Assembly (NCBI GenBank): GCA_948470475.1
Contig: OX419336.1
Span: 22,631,945 to 22,695,944, forward strand
DNA length: 64,000 nucleotides
Direction of reading: 5' to 3'
Source of the DNA: Galaxea fascicularis
Lineage: Eukaryota > Cnidaria > Anthozoa > Scleractinia > Euphylliidae
The notes under the pieces are model-generated. The model ran no database searches. It was not told the origin of the DNA and worked only from the letters and a program-made list of their open reading frames with translations. A program made the translations under genes and the position numbers. This document shows, piece after piece, positions 12,601-28,800 of the stretch (the stretch's first letter is position 1; the number at the start of each line of letters is the position of its first letter).

Positions 12601-15600
12601 CGCTCAAATTTTGTTATTGTTGTGGATGGTGTTTGTGTGTTGAGTGTTGTTTATATTAATGTCCAGAACTTAATCTTTTCTATATTCATCTGTTTTCCCC
12701 CAAGGAATCTAAGTTTGAACCTTTGGATGTAGAATCAGAGAAAGCTGAAGATGAGGAAGATAACGACTCTGTTGTAGAAGAGAAGAAAGATGACACTGAC
12801 GAAGAGATGGAGCGGGAGAGTGGGGACGAGGCGGTGTCTGACTCAGGGGAGAGGAGTCAGTCAGAGAAGGATGAACCAGGGACCTCCATAAAGGAATTTC
12901 TGCTGGATAGAGCCGGAGGCTCGGAGTCGGTCCCAGGGAGCCCTGCCTCTCAAGTGTCCCAGGGGTATGTTAAACATTCAGGTAGCAGCAGCAGTAGCGG
13001 TGGTGGTAGTGGTAGTAGTAACAGTAGTAGTGGTAGTGGTAGTGGTAGCAGCAGCAGTAACAGCAGTAGTAGCAGTATTAGTAGCAACAGCAGCAGCAAT
13101 AGTAGCAGGAACGCAGTATCATCAGCAGCAGCAGCAGCAATAGTAGTAGTAGTAGCAGTAGCAGTAGCAGTATCACCAGACGCAGCAGCAGTAGCAGTAA
13201 TAGAAGTAGTAGTAGTAGTAGTAGCAGCAGCAGCGGTAGTAATACCAGTAACAGCAACAATAGTAATAGTCTTCAGTTGCATTCCCCGTTTATTATGTCG
13301 GCAAGGCATACGAGGAGTCCCTTAAAATGGTCGTAATTAGTTTTATTTAAAGAAAAAAAGGATACATCCCAATATGATGTTGTGCGCGCGCGTGTATGGT
13401 ACTAACAGGGCTCTGTTCAGTGAAGCGCAGTCATCTATCGAGATGAAGACGTGCATGTTATTTCTTGGTGTCAGAAGCAGTGACGAACAAGAAGCCCTAC
13501 AAGCGCAGAAAACCTGGAAAAAGTCCATCATGTTGGTTTGGAGAGCAGCGGCCAATCACAAGTGAGAATATTTTGTGTTAAAACGTTGTGGTTTACATGA
13601 AGTAGTTGTAGGCGTTGCAGTGGCCATTTTACTTTCAGAATAAGTTTACATAACTCGATTTTTGTCCGAGCTGTTCTTAGTTAAGGTAAATTTGCTGTCA
13701 TGTGATCTTTGGCAGGTGCGTACGGACGGAAAGTTTGTTGGCTTACTAGCGTAAATGAAATTTAAGTCGATATATGTTCAGCTCACGTGAAACAAGTTTT
13801 TAAATTTTGGACAGTGCTAAACATTACGTTTACGCAAACAACTTTCTGATCGTCATTTAATGTGGATTTTCACTGTGGCGTATATTTTCTGCGTATGAAA
13901 ACCAGAATCTAGCCTTGATAGTTTAGGCTTTTATAACTATAAATCCCTTCATCTGTTTTTGTCAGGTATGCCAACGTTTTCCTTCACCCGGTCACTGATG
14001 ACGAGGCTCCTGGCTACCACAGCATTGTCTTCAGGTTAGCTCCGTGATAAGTATCATTAGAGTAAAGGCTTTGATCCAAAGCTTAAATGCCACAGGGAGA
14101 ACATGCAAATTTACAGCAAGGAATTTTGGTTTCCAATATGTGGTTTAACACTGGTTGTTGTTCAGGGCCGGTTCCTGAAAGGTGTAATGACTCTTTTCTA
14201 GGGAGAAATGTGCTTTATTCCAGGGAGTAGAGTTATTACACCGGTCCCAGGTCCACATCAACCGATGTTTCGGCGTTTCTCCGCTTGGATATTGTATTTG
14301 AAATCCGCTTTCCTTCGGGTCACATGGCTGTCTCCTGGCTTGGATATTCGGTTCCATGAAATTGGTCCGTCAGCTTTTCAGTTTTTCCAAATAGCTGTTA
14401 CCAGTGATGTTTGTTAAAGTATGATGTTGCGCACACACGTTCAGGGTTTAAGGTAACAAAGTGTTGTTGTTCATGTTGTCCTGTCGAGACGGCTTAAGAC
14501 TTAGACTTTGAAAGTTTTCAAACGGTGGCTTTCTCTTGTCATCTCTCTTACAGACCTATGGATCTCTCAACAATAAAAAAGAACATCGAAAACGGGGTAA
14601 GGAAGATTATGAAATGGCTTTTTTGTATGAACTGGTTGTTTTGAGTGAAGTCTTTCTAGACTTTGTAATGATTACTGACCGTGTTATTCGGTTGATAGAC
14701 CATTCGCACGACAAGCGAGTTCCAGAGGGACATGATGCTCATGTTCCAAAACGCTCTGATGTACAACAGTGCTGATCATGACGTGTAAGTGACAGGTGAT
14801 TTGATACTGATTACAGTGTAGCATGCTGTAGACCGCCATACAGTGGCCTTTTTCGAGCGTTAAGTTGGAGGTACCAGCGAAAGCTGACAAACCAACGAAT
14901 AATGTTGAGATGAGATAAAAAGCGAGAAGAGGCTATTGAAAGGCGGAGGCGCTTTCTTTAGCTTCTCCTTGCCATTGTGTTCTCGTTCGCCGGATGCTGT
15001 TAAGTTTCTGATCGCGTAGAACAAGCTGGTCCGTCAAACCGTGTTTTGGTGCTTTAGCAGCGAATCTTAGGTTAACGAATCGGAAGGGTAAATGATGGTG
15101 TAATATGAATATAAATGGATTCGCATTGAATTATCCTCGCCACGACAAAGGTTAAGAGAGGAATTCTTGAGAAGGGTTACACAAAATAAATCACAGACAC
15201 GGCTTAGATTGTTCAGCGTTATCGTCTGTGCGATAACGCCAGTTTTGCTCTTTTACTTCTTAAGCAGTTTCGTTATGCATTGAAAAACCATGTTACTGCA
15301 TCTAAACAACAAAGAATTTGGGAGAGCTTGCACTATTCTGGTGTCACTTCATTTGTTCGTGTTGGTAAAATTCTCCCCAGTTCTTTCTCTTTTGAAAAGA
15401 TTCTCCTATAAAGCATCCTTTTCCTTACTGCAATAAAAGTTTGCGTTTCCCGTCAGATACCGCATGGCTGAGGAAATGCGTGACGATGTTATGGAGCAGA
15501 TACAGGTAAAGTCTTCCGATACTTAAATAGATCCAGGCCTGTAAAATTTTGTTTAGAGACGTACTGATTGCGCTTTGAGTAGTGAAAGAAACGAGGAGTA

Positions 15601-16516
15601 ACTTCTCCTGTTGAATCCATCCATTGTCGTTTTTATCTTGATGTCCTTCGTTTTCCATATGAGTCATGACTGAAGAAGCTGCGTAGTCTTGTGGCAAAGC
15701 GGAAGCGAAGAATTTTGACACATGACGTACCTACCGAATTTCTTAAACGCCGCTGATTTGCTTTTTTGTGCTTGCTGGCGCAGCTCAAATTTAGATCCAT
15801 TTCCAGCTATTCCGTGTTGGGACAATGAAACTTGTACTCACAAAACGACTGTGCTGGAAATGGAATCTGCCACAACATTCACAGCTATACAAACGGCAAT
15901 GTTTTAGCCCTACTTATTAAAAGGAACGATTTGTAAGGTGCGTGAATTCATTATCACTCAGCATGTTAAAAAGTCGGGACCACAAGCCTGCACTTTTAAT
16001 CACCCTTAATATTGCTTTAGCGCTCTCACTTTATTGTTAAGAATAATAGATTATGTCTGTACCAGGCCAAATGCTAACTACTATCTTCTGCCCCCTTTTT
16101 CCTTTCAGTCCTATATTGCAACTCAGATTATGGTGGATTCGAAGATGTTACGAGGCCATAGACAGGATGGTGAGCACTCAAACATTACTTTTATCAATTA
16201 TTTTCTAAGGGTGACAGGATAAACTCGTTCTGCTGAGCCTGTGTCCTTCTAATCCGATCGAGACAGGACATCGACTTGGGTTTTAGTCCATCCACTTGTT
16301 GGGGGGTACTTGTTTCTAGAGGTTGGAGATCGGCGTGTGGCCAATCAGCCACTGCGTTTCAAATTCAATTCTACAACTTTGCCGCGCGTCAAAATACGTA
16401 ACGCGTGGGTTAAGGAAAGTACATGGAACTTGATTCACTGACTTGGTAAGTAAATGTAACTTCTTAATGTAGTTATACTTTCTTTCTTTTTTTCAGTCTT
16501 TCACATCTTCCTTTGA
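649..16516 (+). CDS. BRD8: BRD8-like bromodomain protein, 3' part of gene (18 coding exons)
   Basis: Subunit of the NuA4/TIP60 histone acetyltransferase complex in known orthologues; reads acetyl-lysine in the nucleus. Exons: 649-844, 1074-1346, 2415-2541, 3406-3590, 4329-4425, 4742-4800, 5623-5700, 11336-11552, 11657-11718, 12255-12290, 12705-12964, 13475-13561, 13966-14034, 14554-14596, 14699-14784, 15457-15505, 16109-16169, 16497-16516. All junctions are GT-AG and keep phase. Ser/Pro-rich exons come first, then an AT-hook (GRPGRPPR) across the 11552/11657 junction, then an acidic exon (12705-12964). The bromodomain spans 13475-15505: TWKKSIMLVWRAAANHKY, a PMDLSTIKKNIENG segment, and YNSADHDV with the acetyl-lysine-contacting Asn. 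The WKK...VWRAAANH signature is specific to BRD8. The last exon reads VFHIFL then TGA at 16514. One bromodomain only. The final exon junction is the weakest part of the model. Confidence 0.9.
2099..2330. repeat. Degenerate ~25 bp tandem repeat in an intron
   Basis: About nine imperfect copies of a unit resembling CTTCGGAAATCTTTGG lie head to tail. A related stretch, in the other orientation, lies at about 35447-35560. No coding potential. Confidence 0.6.
2814..2945. repeat. Short palindromic repeat (MITE-like)
   Basis: The arms beginning CTTTGGTTTAAAA and ending TTTTAAACCAAAG fold back on each other, with matching AAACTGGTTTGAAAATTT inner segments. A half-copy of the same motif is seen at about 9574-9615, inside the larger transposon. 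Lies in an intron. Confidence 0.6.
3671..3980 (+). mobile_element. tRNA-derived SINE
   Basis: An RNA polymerase III type 2 promoter is visible: A box TGGCGCATTGG at 3683-3693 and a perfect B box GGTTCGATTCC at 3726-3736, spaced as in a tRNA gene. It is followed by an unrelated body and a 3' tail of repeated TTGATTT. The head would not fold as a functional tRNA over its full length, so this is a retroposon. It sits in an intron, in sense orientation. No clear target duplication seen. Confidence 0.75.
6203..6285. repeat. Inverted repeat inside the transposon 3' end
   Basis: ATTCTGTGGAGCGGATTTT and its near-complement AAAATCCGCTCCAGAGAAT face each other across about 45 bp, each bordered by A/T runs. 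This may be a subterminal transposase-binding or hairpin feature of the surrounding element. Confidence 0.5.
6782..10612 (-). pseudogene. Decayed transposase with C-terminal DEDDh exonuclease domain
   Basis: Exons on the minus strand: 10612-10406, 10291-10204 and 9311-6782, with good GT-AG sites and consistent phase. The N-terminus is acidic and basic (starts MAYAGESDEE). Next come a CSHCH element and a Cys-rich CSNCGK segment, then a Mutator-like transposase core (DMGWQKRGKGHNSLAGHG, CRVC, HDCRKN, YVADDDSTT). A basic linker leads to a 3'-5' exonuclease fold: FVFFDTEST (first two acidic residues), GHNSSTFD, and HDALED with the catalytic His. Three lesions break the frame: TAA at about 8983-8985, a one-base shift near 8545, and TAA at 8207-8209. 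The 465-codon 3' part (8179-6782), including the whole nuclease domain, remains open. Not functional as a full transposase. Confidence 0.85.
12981..13270. repeat. Trinucleotide AGC/AGT microsatellite
   Basis: About 290 bp of near-continuous AGY/GGT triplets starts 16 bp after the donor at 12965 of the acidic BRD8-like exon. In the exon frame it stays open and would encode a Ser/Gly-rich tail if the intron were retained. Poly-Leu and poly-Ala readings in other frames are artefacts of the same repeat. Confidence 0.9.
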
Positions 16517-16918
16517 GCTTTTTGTCTCAATCTTTTACAAAGGTAAGTCAATTTAATACTTGTTTCTGCTCCTTACCCCAAAGTTGTGGTAGTAGGGGGT
16601 TGTTAAGTGAGAAAGGGGAGGGGTGGTCCTAGTAGTTCTTGTTGTCAGCTGCTGCCATTTTCAGATTGCTTGTAAATATATCGTAAAATACTTTTTACCT
16701 CCCCTTAGGTCTGCAAGGGATCCTCGTTCACCGAGTCCATAAGCAACGCGTCAAGAGACGCTGAGACCCGAGGCGGGGTTTACAAGCTATGAGGGAATGA
16801 CGTGAACTGGAATAATTGTTTGCATAGACTACTGAAGCTGTACAAGTTGCCTTGTGTATTACTGTTTTTGTTTGTTTGTTTTTTTGCGGAAACGAAAATA
16901 AAAAATAAAAAAAGAGAT
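16517..16918 (+). other. BRD8-like 3'UTR with poly(A) signal
   Basis: After the stop the last exon runs to a good donor at 16543/16544. A further acceptor near 16708 allows a spliced 3'UTR exon. If the preceding junction were shifted by one phase, the two segments would instead encode a basic C-terminus ending HKQRVKRR. AATAAA motifs at about 16897-16910 are the likely cleavage signal. Confidence 0.5.
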
Positions 16919-16969
16919 TGGTTTCAGTTGCAGTTTGGCAATACTGGTTTGTGAATTTTAACATGGTGT

Positions 16970-17708
16970 TAACCGTTTTGGTTCTTATTGTCGTATCCTA
17001 TTAACAGCTTCATCAACTATTTCACTCGTATTAGCCAATGCAGGCATTGAGTCTGTTAACAAGTCACACCAAAATTTTTTCTCAAACTGTTTGCGGCATG
17101 CAGAAGTAATCGCGGTTCTTATTCAGTTTATCAGCAATGAGTTTTCTCATAGAATTTGTATGGGGTTTCACCCATTTGGCAAAGTTACCTTTTTTAACGA
17201 ATGTTTCCATGAAATACCAGAGTAAAGACCATTGGGAGTGTCCGCACTCAGAGGCGAAAACTGAAAAAAAGCTGACGATGTGTGTTTGACGGTGCACGTT
17301 CACCAAACATGCCTAGTTTACCAGGCCAACTTTCTACGTGAAGGCTTCTCAAGCTTTTGGAAGACACTTTGGTCTGTGCAGGTTTCAAAACAATGCCGAA
17401 ACCGCTTGTCAGCACGTTAAAACGTATTTAAATCAAAAACGCAGGATCCAATTCGAACGGCTGCCAACCACTTCATTAAGAGAGAGGTGTTGTTACTTCA
17501 AATAGTAAGCTTGTTTAGCTCACAACACAGAGACGCCGACTGCTGGAAATTGAATTTAGAAGGTATATGGCGCTGTACGTTTTGGCGATGGCATAGTACA
17601 TGAAAGTTATGTATGAAAGTATTCTAAAGTAGCCCACTGTTTCTTCCTAAATTGGTCTAAAGAAACACACTGTATTTAATCACTCTTTGGAATAATTTTC
17701 GCGTAAGG
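16970..17708. other. Intergenic stretch, nothing recognised
   Basis: Between the BRD8-like poly(A) region and the TTGAA-flanked MITE I see no exon, RNA gene or clear repeat structure. Confidence 0.4.
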
Positions 17709-17716
17709 TTGTTGAA

Positions 17717-18155
17717 CCACAGGCGGCCCAGGCGTTGTTTGCGTTACGTTTTGAGCCATTTAAGAGAAAGTATGAAAATGGTTCAAAAATCGACGGCTGC
17801 CGTGAGGCGATTTTGGCGAGCTCCGAGCATTTTAGCGGAATTTATGAAGCTTCGAGTGCTAACCGTCGGCCGACCAGGTCGCCAGCCTTTCGTTTCTCTT
17901 TACTGGAAAGCAAACCTTGAAAAGTTGAAATCGTCAAAATGGCTTTAGAATGACTTTAGAACAACTCAGCTGCCACAAAGACTTCAAAATAACACAAGCG
18001 CAGACAAAGGTAAGCTTCTTTTATCTAAATTCTAGACTACAAGTTGAATTTAGAGCGATTTTTGAACCATTTTCATACATTCTCTCAAATGGTTCAAAAC
18101 GTAACGCAATACTGTCACATATGTAAATCACAAACAACGTCCGGGCCGCCTGTGG
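17717..18155. mobile_element. MITE with long inverted repeats and TTGAA direct repeats
   Basis: The ends read CCACAGGCGGCCC at 17717 and its complement ending 18155, each flanked by TTGAA (17712-17716 and 18156-18160). The inverted arms continue for about 80 bp, including the shared TATGAAAATGGTTCAAAAAT segment. The right arm carries an extra ~25 bp block (about 18105-18130). No transposase. Superfamily unresolved. Confidence 0.75.
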
Positions 18156-18160
18156 TTGAA

Positions 18161-19035
18161 TAAACATTGTTGATCGCAAATCCGTTCTGATTTAGTTAAG
18201 ATGCTTATTGTTCCGCACAAGTACTTTGAAAAAATTCCATGCAGCGAAAAAAAAATGCTTTTGTACCAGGCGACAGTTGACAACTCATGACAAAATTCAT
18301 CACATAATACAGTTCTTTTCAACCCAGGGTATTTTTGTCAAGACAAATTCAGAGTACAACTGACGATAAAATTGAACATTTATTAGGAATAATAAAAACA
18401 ACTACAATACGACTGCTTTTTCGCAGGAATATTTAATAGTTGCACTTGAGAATTTGATGTTATAAGCTCTGAAAACTTCTTTTAGGACCTACAAGGGACA
18501 ACCGATCTTTTTGGGCAGTCTCACATTTATGATATCTTTACAGAAGCAACCTTCTTAAATGACAAGAGTAGTATTTGGTCACTCTTGCGCACTATCGCTT
18601 ATGTTGTACATGTAGACTGTTTCAGTTTTGTTCGTGAGGTTAACACAATATTTACTTCTCAAGTTCAAATTAAAAAATCAGTTGCTTTTGAGAGACAAGT
18701 TTGATCACTTGTTAGTACGGTAGATACATATAACTAAAACTTATCAATCTAAGATTCTTCCTTGATCGTTGACCACGTAAACAAGTGAAAGAGAGTTGCT
18801 GATCTTACTGGCATTTCAGACGAACATCGGCTCTACGAAGCTTTACGATGCAACTTATGCCAAGCTGGCAAAGACTAAATAGTGATCTAAAAACAAGTAT
18901 GTAACACCACATTGCACAACTTAAGTGTTTATGCCACTAAAATATCTTTCGGAAGGTGTTTTTCTTGAGAACATGCTCCCAGCAAACATTTTCCGACTTT
19001 TTAACACTGCAAACAAATGCTACTGTTGAACCAGT
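18161..19035. other. 3' flank of the SR protein gene
   Basis: No coding exon. This is the likely 3'UTR and downstream flank of the minus-strand SR gene; a minus-strand AATAAA lies near 18378. The exact 3' end cannot be fixed by eye. Confidence 0.4.
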
Positions 19036-23731
<4,696 letters not shown>

Positions 23732-23999
23732 CTCGCTTTCTTTCCCCGCTTTCCTGAAAACCACGCTGTAAAGAAAATAATATTATGGGTTGCCGTACGG
23801 CGTTCTTATGGGTCATCGGTCTTTCTCTGAACGATACAACCGAATTTGGTAATAGGTTCCATATTTGGTAATAATGCTTCTTTTTGCGCTGTTGGCGGGA
23901 ATATTCATTTTTATAAAGCGCGCAAACATAACGCGGCTGACCCGGCGTCAATATATTGTCTGTTTTTTCCTGTGAATTTACTTGCCCTTTTCTGCAATT
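23732..23999. promoter_or_regulatory. Bidirectional promoter between SR gene and SLBP
   Basis: The two ATGs point away from each other with 268 bp between them, which must hold both 5'UTRs and both promoters. A short stretch near 23850-23885 contains repeated TTTGGTAATA. No convincing TATA box is visible. Confidence 0.7.
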
Positions 24000-26900
24000 A
24001 TGGAGACAAGGCCCACAGCATTAGATAGACATAAGCAGTCACGTTTATTTGGCGGGGAAAGGAAGCGGACTTCAAGGGATTCAAGCGAAAATAGGTTGGA
24101 ATATTCCCAGCGACCGTCGAGGAAAGATCCAAGGAACACTGATGTACGAGATCGAAGGTATGAAGTTTATTGCTGCTTTATACAGCGGTTTTTCATCGAT
24201 GGGACTACGAACTATGACGATCATGTCAATATGGAAGTTCTTTTTTAGTAAAATGAAGAATTAAACATAATCCTAGCCGAGGAAATATACTTCGATTTCC
24301 CGCCCTTTGAATCCAACATGAGTTGCTGGTTTATTAAAGGCCTTAAAGCTTGGTTTTTCAATGGATCTTCGCTTATGTGTTCGTATCCAGGAGGTGAAAT
24401 GAGCTCTATATCTTCAGTCTATGTTTACAATCAGCAAAAACGTCCGAATGGTGTGCATTTTGACTTATTGCATTGCAATTATAGAAAACAAACTTTCTTG
24501 TTGAAAGCACGCTGATCTTGTTTCAAAGAAACATCCTTTGTCTTGCCAGGAATAGAAGGCACATCCCTGACGATCAGTGTGTATCTCTGATTCCATCTGC
24601 TAAAAGTCTCTCTAAAGAGAAGATATCAGAGAGCAAGACTCCTCAGATTTCTAGAAATAGATGGAGCGAAAACAGGAAACTTCCACTCACTAACTCCATG
24701 CGAAACCAAGACAATAAATTAGACCTCTCCAAGGAATTCCCTCCTCTTGGGGTGTCAAGGTAAGGTTTTTAATTTCTCTATGAATGCTGTTTCTTATGCA
24801 AAAATTTTTATCATAATCTTGCCATTTTAGATTTTTTCATATATCATTTTACTGGATCATTCAGTTGTAGTATTACCCCCGAGGCTCACAAAGACTGGGG
24901 AAGTATGGTTGAGGAGGAAGAAACAAGGTCAAAGATAAAGGAGAGAACAAATCCCAGGTACAATAACACTCTGTCTTTTTAAAAAATGAACCAGTATGAG
25001 CCTCCAAGGTGTAATCAGGGTTGGTTTTATGTCACATGGCAAATGATATAAATATTGAATTAACATTGCTAGTTGCTTCTTGGAACATATTCAAGCTGTC
25101 AGAATGTTTACCTCTAGACTGTCATTGGTAGCTGGCAGTCAAATTAATAGAACAGAATGCAGACCTTCCAACTGAACTCTCACAGTATGGCTATGAAACT
25201 CATGGTCAAACCCCTAAATCTCATGCTGAGCAGAAATTTTTTGAACTCCCAAATAAATTGAGCTGAAAATCAAGCATAAATTACTTTTACGCATTGGCAT
25301 TTGTACTGGTCTGCATCATTGCCACAATCAAAGCAAGGAAGAGTCTGAGTCAAACTAAAGGATAAGGCCTCATTCTAAAGAACACTAGGAGTGTGCAGGC
25401 TCCCTTGTTTGAAGTCAAGATGGCTAACCAAGCTACCCTGGGAGAGCAAACTTCTACATTTCTTTTGAAAATGCATTGAGGTGTTTACATGCCAGACAGG
25501 GTAACCCACCTTCCCAGGGCACCCTTATAGGCAGGGTAGCTTTTTGCCATGAGTTTGTGCCCAGGCACTAGGCTACAATCATGGACAAAAGTGTTGACAC
25601 ATTTGAGCAAAGCAAACGCTTTCTATCAGCATCCATCTATTATTGAAAAAAGTCTTCTGTCAATAATCAAACCCTCACCCACCCCCCTTTCAATGTTGAA
25701 ATACACTCTGTGGACACTGCCACGTAATTACAACATTGAAAAGGGGGAAGGGGGTCAAAATGTGAGCATTGGAAATAAGAAAACTCATGTGTTTAATGAG
25801 AAAGGTATTTTTTGGGTAGTATCTCAACTACTTTCATGTTTGTTATGCTTAGCAACAGCTCAAAAGATAGCCCACTGCCTATTCTGCTTAGCTGAGTTGC
25901 ATGTAAAGGCGGGCTATATTTTAACCCTGCTAGCTGGGTAGCCAAATTAGCTGGGGCACCCCCCTCCATGTAAACACCCCCTAAGTCACGATGTTGCCGG
26001 AAAAGACCTTCACTTGCAGTATCACAGTAATAAATGGACAGAGCTTGACTGACATTCCTGTCTTTAGTGTTTAATCATGATAAATAAGTTTAGTTGTGCC
26101 AAGTGATGAAAGCGAAGTGCAGGAGACATGGTCATGAGTCCTTGCCGTATTCCATTTTATTCATTTAGTCTTTTTTCGATCTTTGTTCTTCCTCATTCTC
26201 TATCATACTTATCCAGTCGTAAGTCTTTTCAACACATTCAAAACTGTCTGTTCTTAGGAAATTTGAAGTATGCTTCTCATCAATAACAAACCTTCTTAAA
26301 TTATCAGATAGACATCAACCAGGTGCTCCTTGAATGACCAGTAAGTTGCTTTAGTAATCAATCTTACTTTCACAAGGACCACACATTAGGCAAAATGTCT
26401 TGTGCTGCCATGATATGGTCACAAAATGTTTTCTGATGGCACACAATTGAATAATCTATGCAAACTTCAACAAAAGATGAAAGACTTAATCATTCAAACA
26501 TGTTTTCCTTCCTGTAGATACAAAAGAAGGCTGCTGCTTGCTGATTCCCAGGAACACAACACACAAAAACATAAAACTTTCACAGTAGACCCACACAGAC
26601 TTGAAAAAAGACAGAAACAAATTGACTATGGCAAGAATACTTTAGCATATGGACGATATATAGCTGCAGTGCAGAGGTATCATACATAAGACACTGAAAC
26701 AGTAATGTACTGCTCTAGTCATTTTCCATGACAAAATAACAAAAATCAGCTCCAGTTTTGTTTAAAGTAGAACAGCACAACGCAGAGATTTCCAGTAAGC
26801 ATGAAGTATACCATTGAAAGACTGGTTAACTTTCCTTGTACAGCAATTAAGCCCTTGAACAGGAATGTGTAAATATAAATAAGTAGAAACGAGGCTCTTA

Positions 26901-27837
26901 TCGTAAAAATCACTCTGTGCCCAGGTAGAATGTTTTATTGAACAAGAGAGGAAAACTGGAGACCTGACGAAGACCTACAAATAATGGTACTTTCCTGTGA
27001 CTTCAGCACAAAACTGTTCAACACAAAGGTTTAACCATTATGTTCTCCATGTTTTAAGGGGTAAACTGAGATCATTTTTTTCAGAGAAGACCGCACAAAA
27101 GATGACCCCAACACTCCTGACAAGTTTCAAGGGTGCAGTACACGATCATGGGTTGGACAGATTAGGATTTGGAGGCGTAAACTCCATGTTTGGGACCCGC
27201 CAACTGAAGGGCAAGAGGATTTGTTCTCTTTCTTGTCACAAAGGTACTTTAAAAACAGAATGATGTAACCATAGTTGTAATGACAGTGGCAATCAAAACA
27301 CAACTATATTATAGTCCCAGATTACATCATTGCAGACATTAAATGTTTTGTGTTGTGACAATTGGACTGTAGGACTTGTGGAGACATAATGTGTAATAAG
27401 TTTTTTTTTTAGAGAGAGGTTAATAATATTGGTGACTGGGCCATTGCCATTCAAGAAACTGTGCCCCTTAGTGTTTTGCCAACCTTTTCACACCAGTCGC
27501 AATCTTTTTTAAATGTTCTGGTAGATGTTATTTAAAAAGGCTAAAATCCAGTGCAAAAAATATGTCAGACCATTGGTGGCTTAGAAGGACAGAACATCAA
27601 CATCACAACTCTGCCTCCCATTTAAGTTTACCAATTTTTTAAAGCATAACTAATGCATGTCCTCCTTCATTCAGCAGCAGTATGCAATCATTTCCAAGTG
27701 AAGTTAAGATGGAGGTGGACAGTAATTGTGATGCCGATGATGACATGATGTCAACATCAACACCAAGCAGTATTGATGACCTGTTTGGTGGTTTTGACAT
27801 TGATGCCTGTCTGATGAATGACGGACTACCTCTTTAG
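24000..27837 (+). CDS. SLBP: Histone RNA hairpin-binding protein SLBP (313 aa)
   Basis: Binds the 3' stem-loop of replication-dependent histone mRNAs and directs their processing and translation. Exons: 24000-24157, 24550-24759, 24865-24957, 26518-26676, 27085-27243, 27675-27837; every internal junction splits a codon after two bases, usually AG|N. The conserved RNA-binding domain is at about residues 182-246: RQKQIDYGKNTLAYGRYI, then NTPDKF, RSW and WRRKLHVWDPP. The acidic DWGSMVEEEE segment precedes it. The C-terminus is acidic and Ser/Thr-rich, ending DACLMNDGLPL. The usual TPNK phospho-motif reads TPDK here. The start ATG at 24000 is the first in frame after the intergenic promoter. Intron 3 carries a MITE. 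Confidence 0.95.
25479..25978. mobile_element. MITE in SLBP intron 3
   Basis: The ends GGTGTTTACATG (25480) and CATGTAAACACC (to 25978) are complementary. Inside is a second palindrome (about 25676-25755) with CCCCCTTTCAATGTTG facing CAACATTGAAAAGGGGG, suggesting a nested or rearranged copy. Confidence 0.6.
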
Positions 27838-28800
27838 TACCCACTGGTATTTTACAGTAAAATTGTAGATTACTTTGAAGACTTTGTTAAAGAGAATTTG
27901 AATTAACGTGCAAAGAACTACGAAAGTTGGCAAAAATTGGATGCATATTAACAACTCTTTAGACAACAGGACTTTCCTTTTCGGTCAAATTATAACATTT
28001 TACGACAGTGGTCATCTCTGGCTTTGTCTGGTTGTCAGGAATTACTCTTGGAGTGCAAAAAGAAATTGAGCAGCATATTTTCATGTTGCATTGCACAAAG
28101 GCTAGAAAATAATGGTCTACAATAAAGCATATTCTGATCATTGAGAATTGTACTTTTGTTTGACAAATAAACATTACCTTTCCTCTTACTATGGGATAAA
28201 ATTTCAAGATTGGCACTGAGAACTGGTGTAAAAATAGACCTATTTTAAACCCCAACTGCACAACACAATTTTTCAAAATGAGTGGCAAGTTTCACAGGTC
28301 TGAAACCTCTTGAAGTCAAATTCATCCACTTCTCTCTTACAATTAAGCAACTAGCATTTTAATTTCATGTGTATCCCATTTCTGACTAGTTGAAACCCTT
28401 ATTGTAAAAAAAAACTTACTTAAAAAATTCAGACCCATTCAACCACCTACAAATGTAGATACAATGCAACTGAACTTAACAATGAATTGAGTGATTGGCA
28501 TAGACTAAGAAATCCAGTGTATTCACAATGGGTGATAAACTAGTTTTCCAGTAGAACCTGTCAATAATAATTTATGTGATTATATTTTAAGAGAAAGTAT
28601 TCTTTATAAAGATGGCAAGAAATTTCAGGTCTTTTTCATCAACCTTATCTTGGAAGTTTAGTTTAAGTACCAGTGCAAGTTGTAGCTGACATTTTACTAA
28701 CTGTCAAGAAATCAAAATTTTAAAATAAGTTAGGATGTGTGATTTTGTATAAACATGTAACACTCCATGAGATGTAAAATATTTGAAATTAAAGTTGTTC
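27838..28800 (+). other. SLBP 3'UTR
   Basis: Non-coding sequence after the stop. Candidate poly(A) signals are AATAAA near 28121 and ATTAAA near 28788. No exon or structured RNA seen. Confidence 0.5.

Noticed and set aside
13078..13309. Long poly-Leu and poly-Ala/Thr reading frames on the minus strand
   Set aside because: They are translations of the AGC/AGT triplet repeat and have no independent support.
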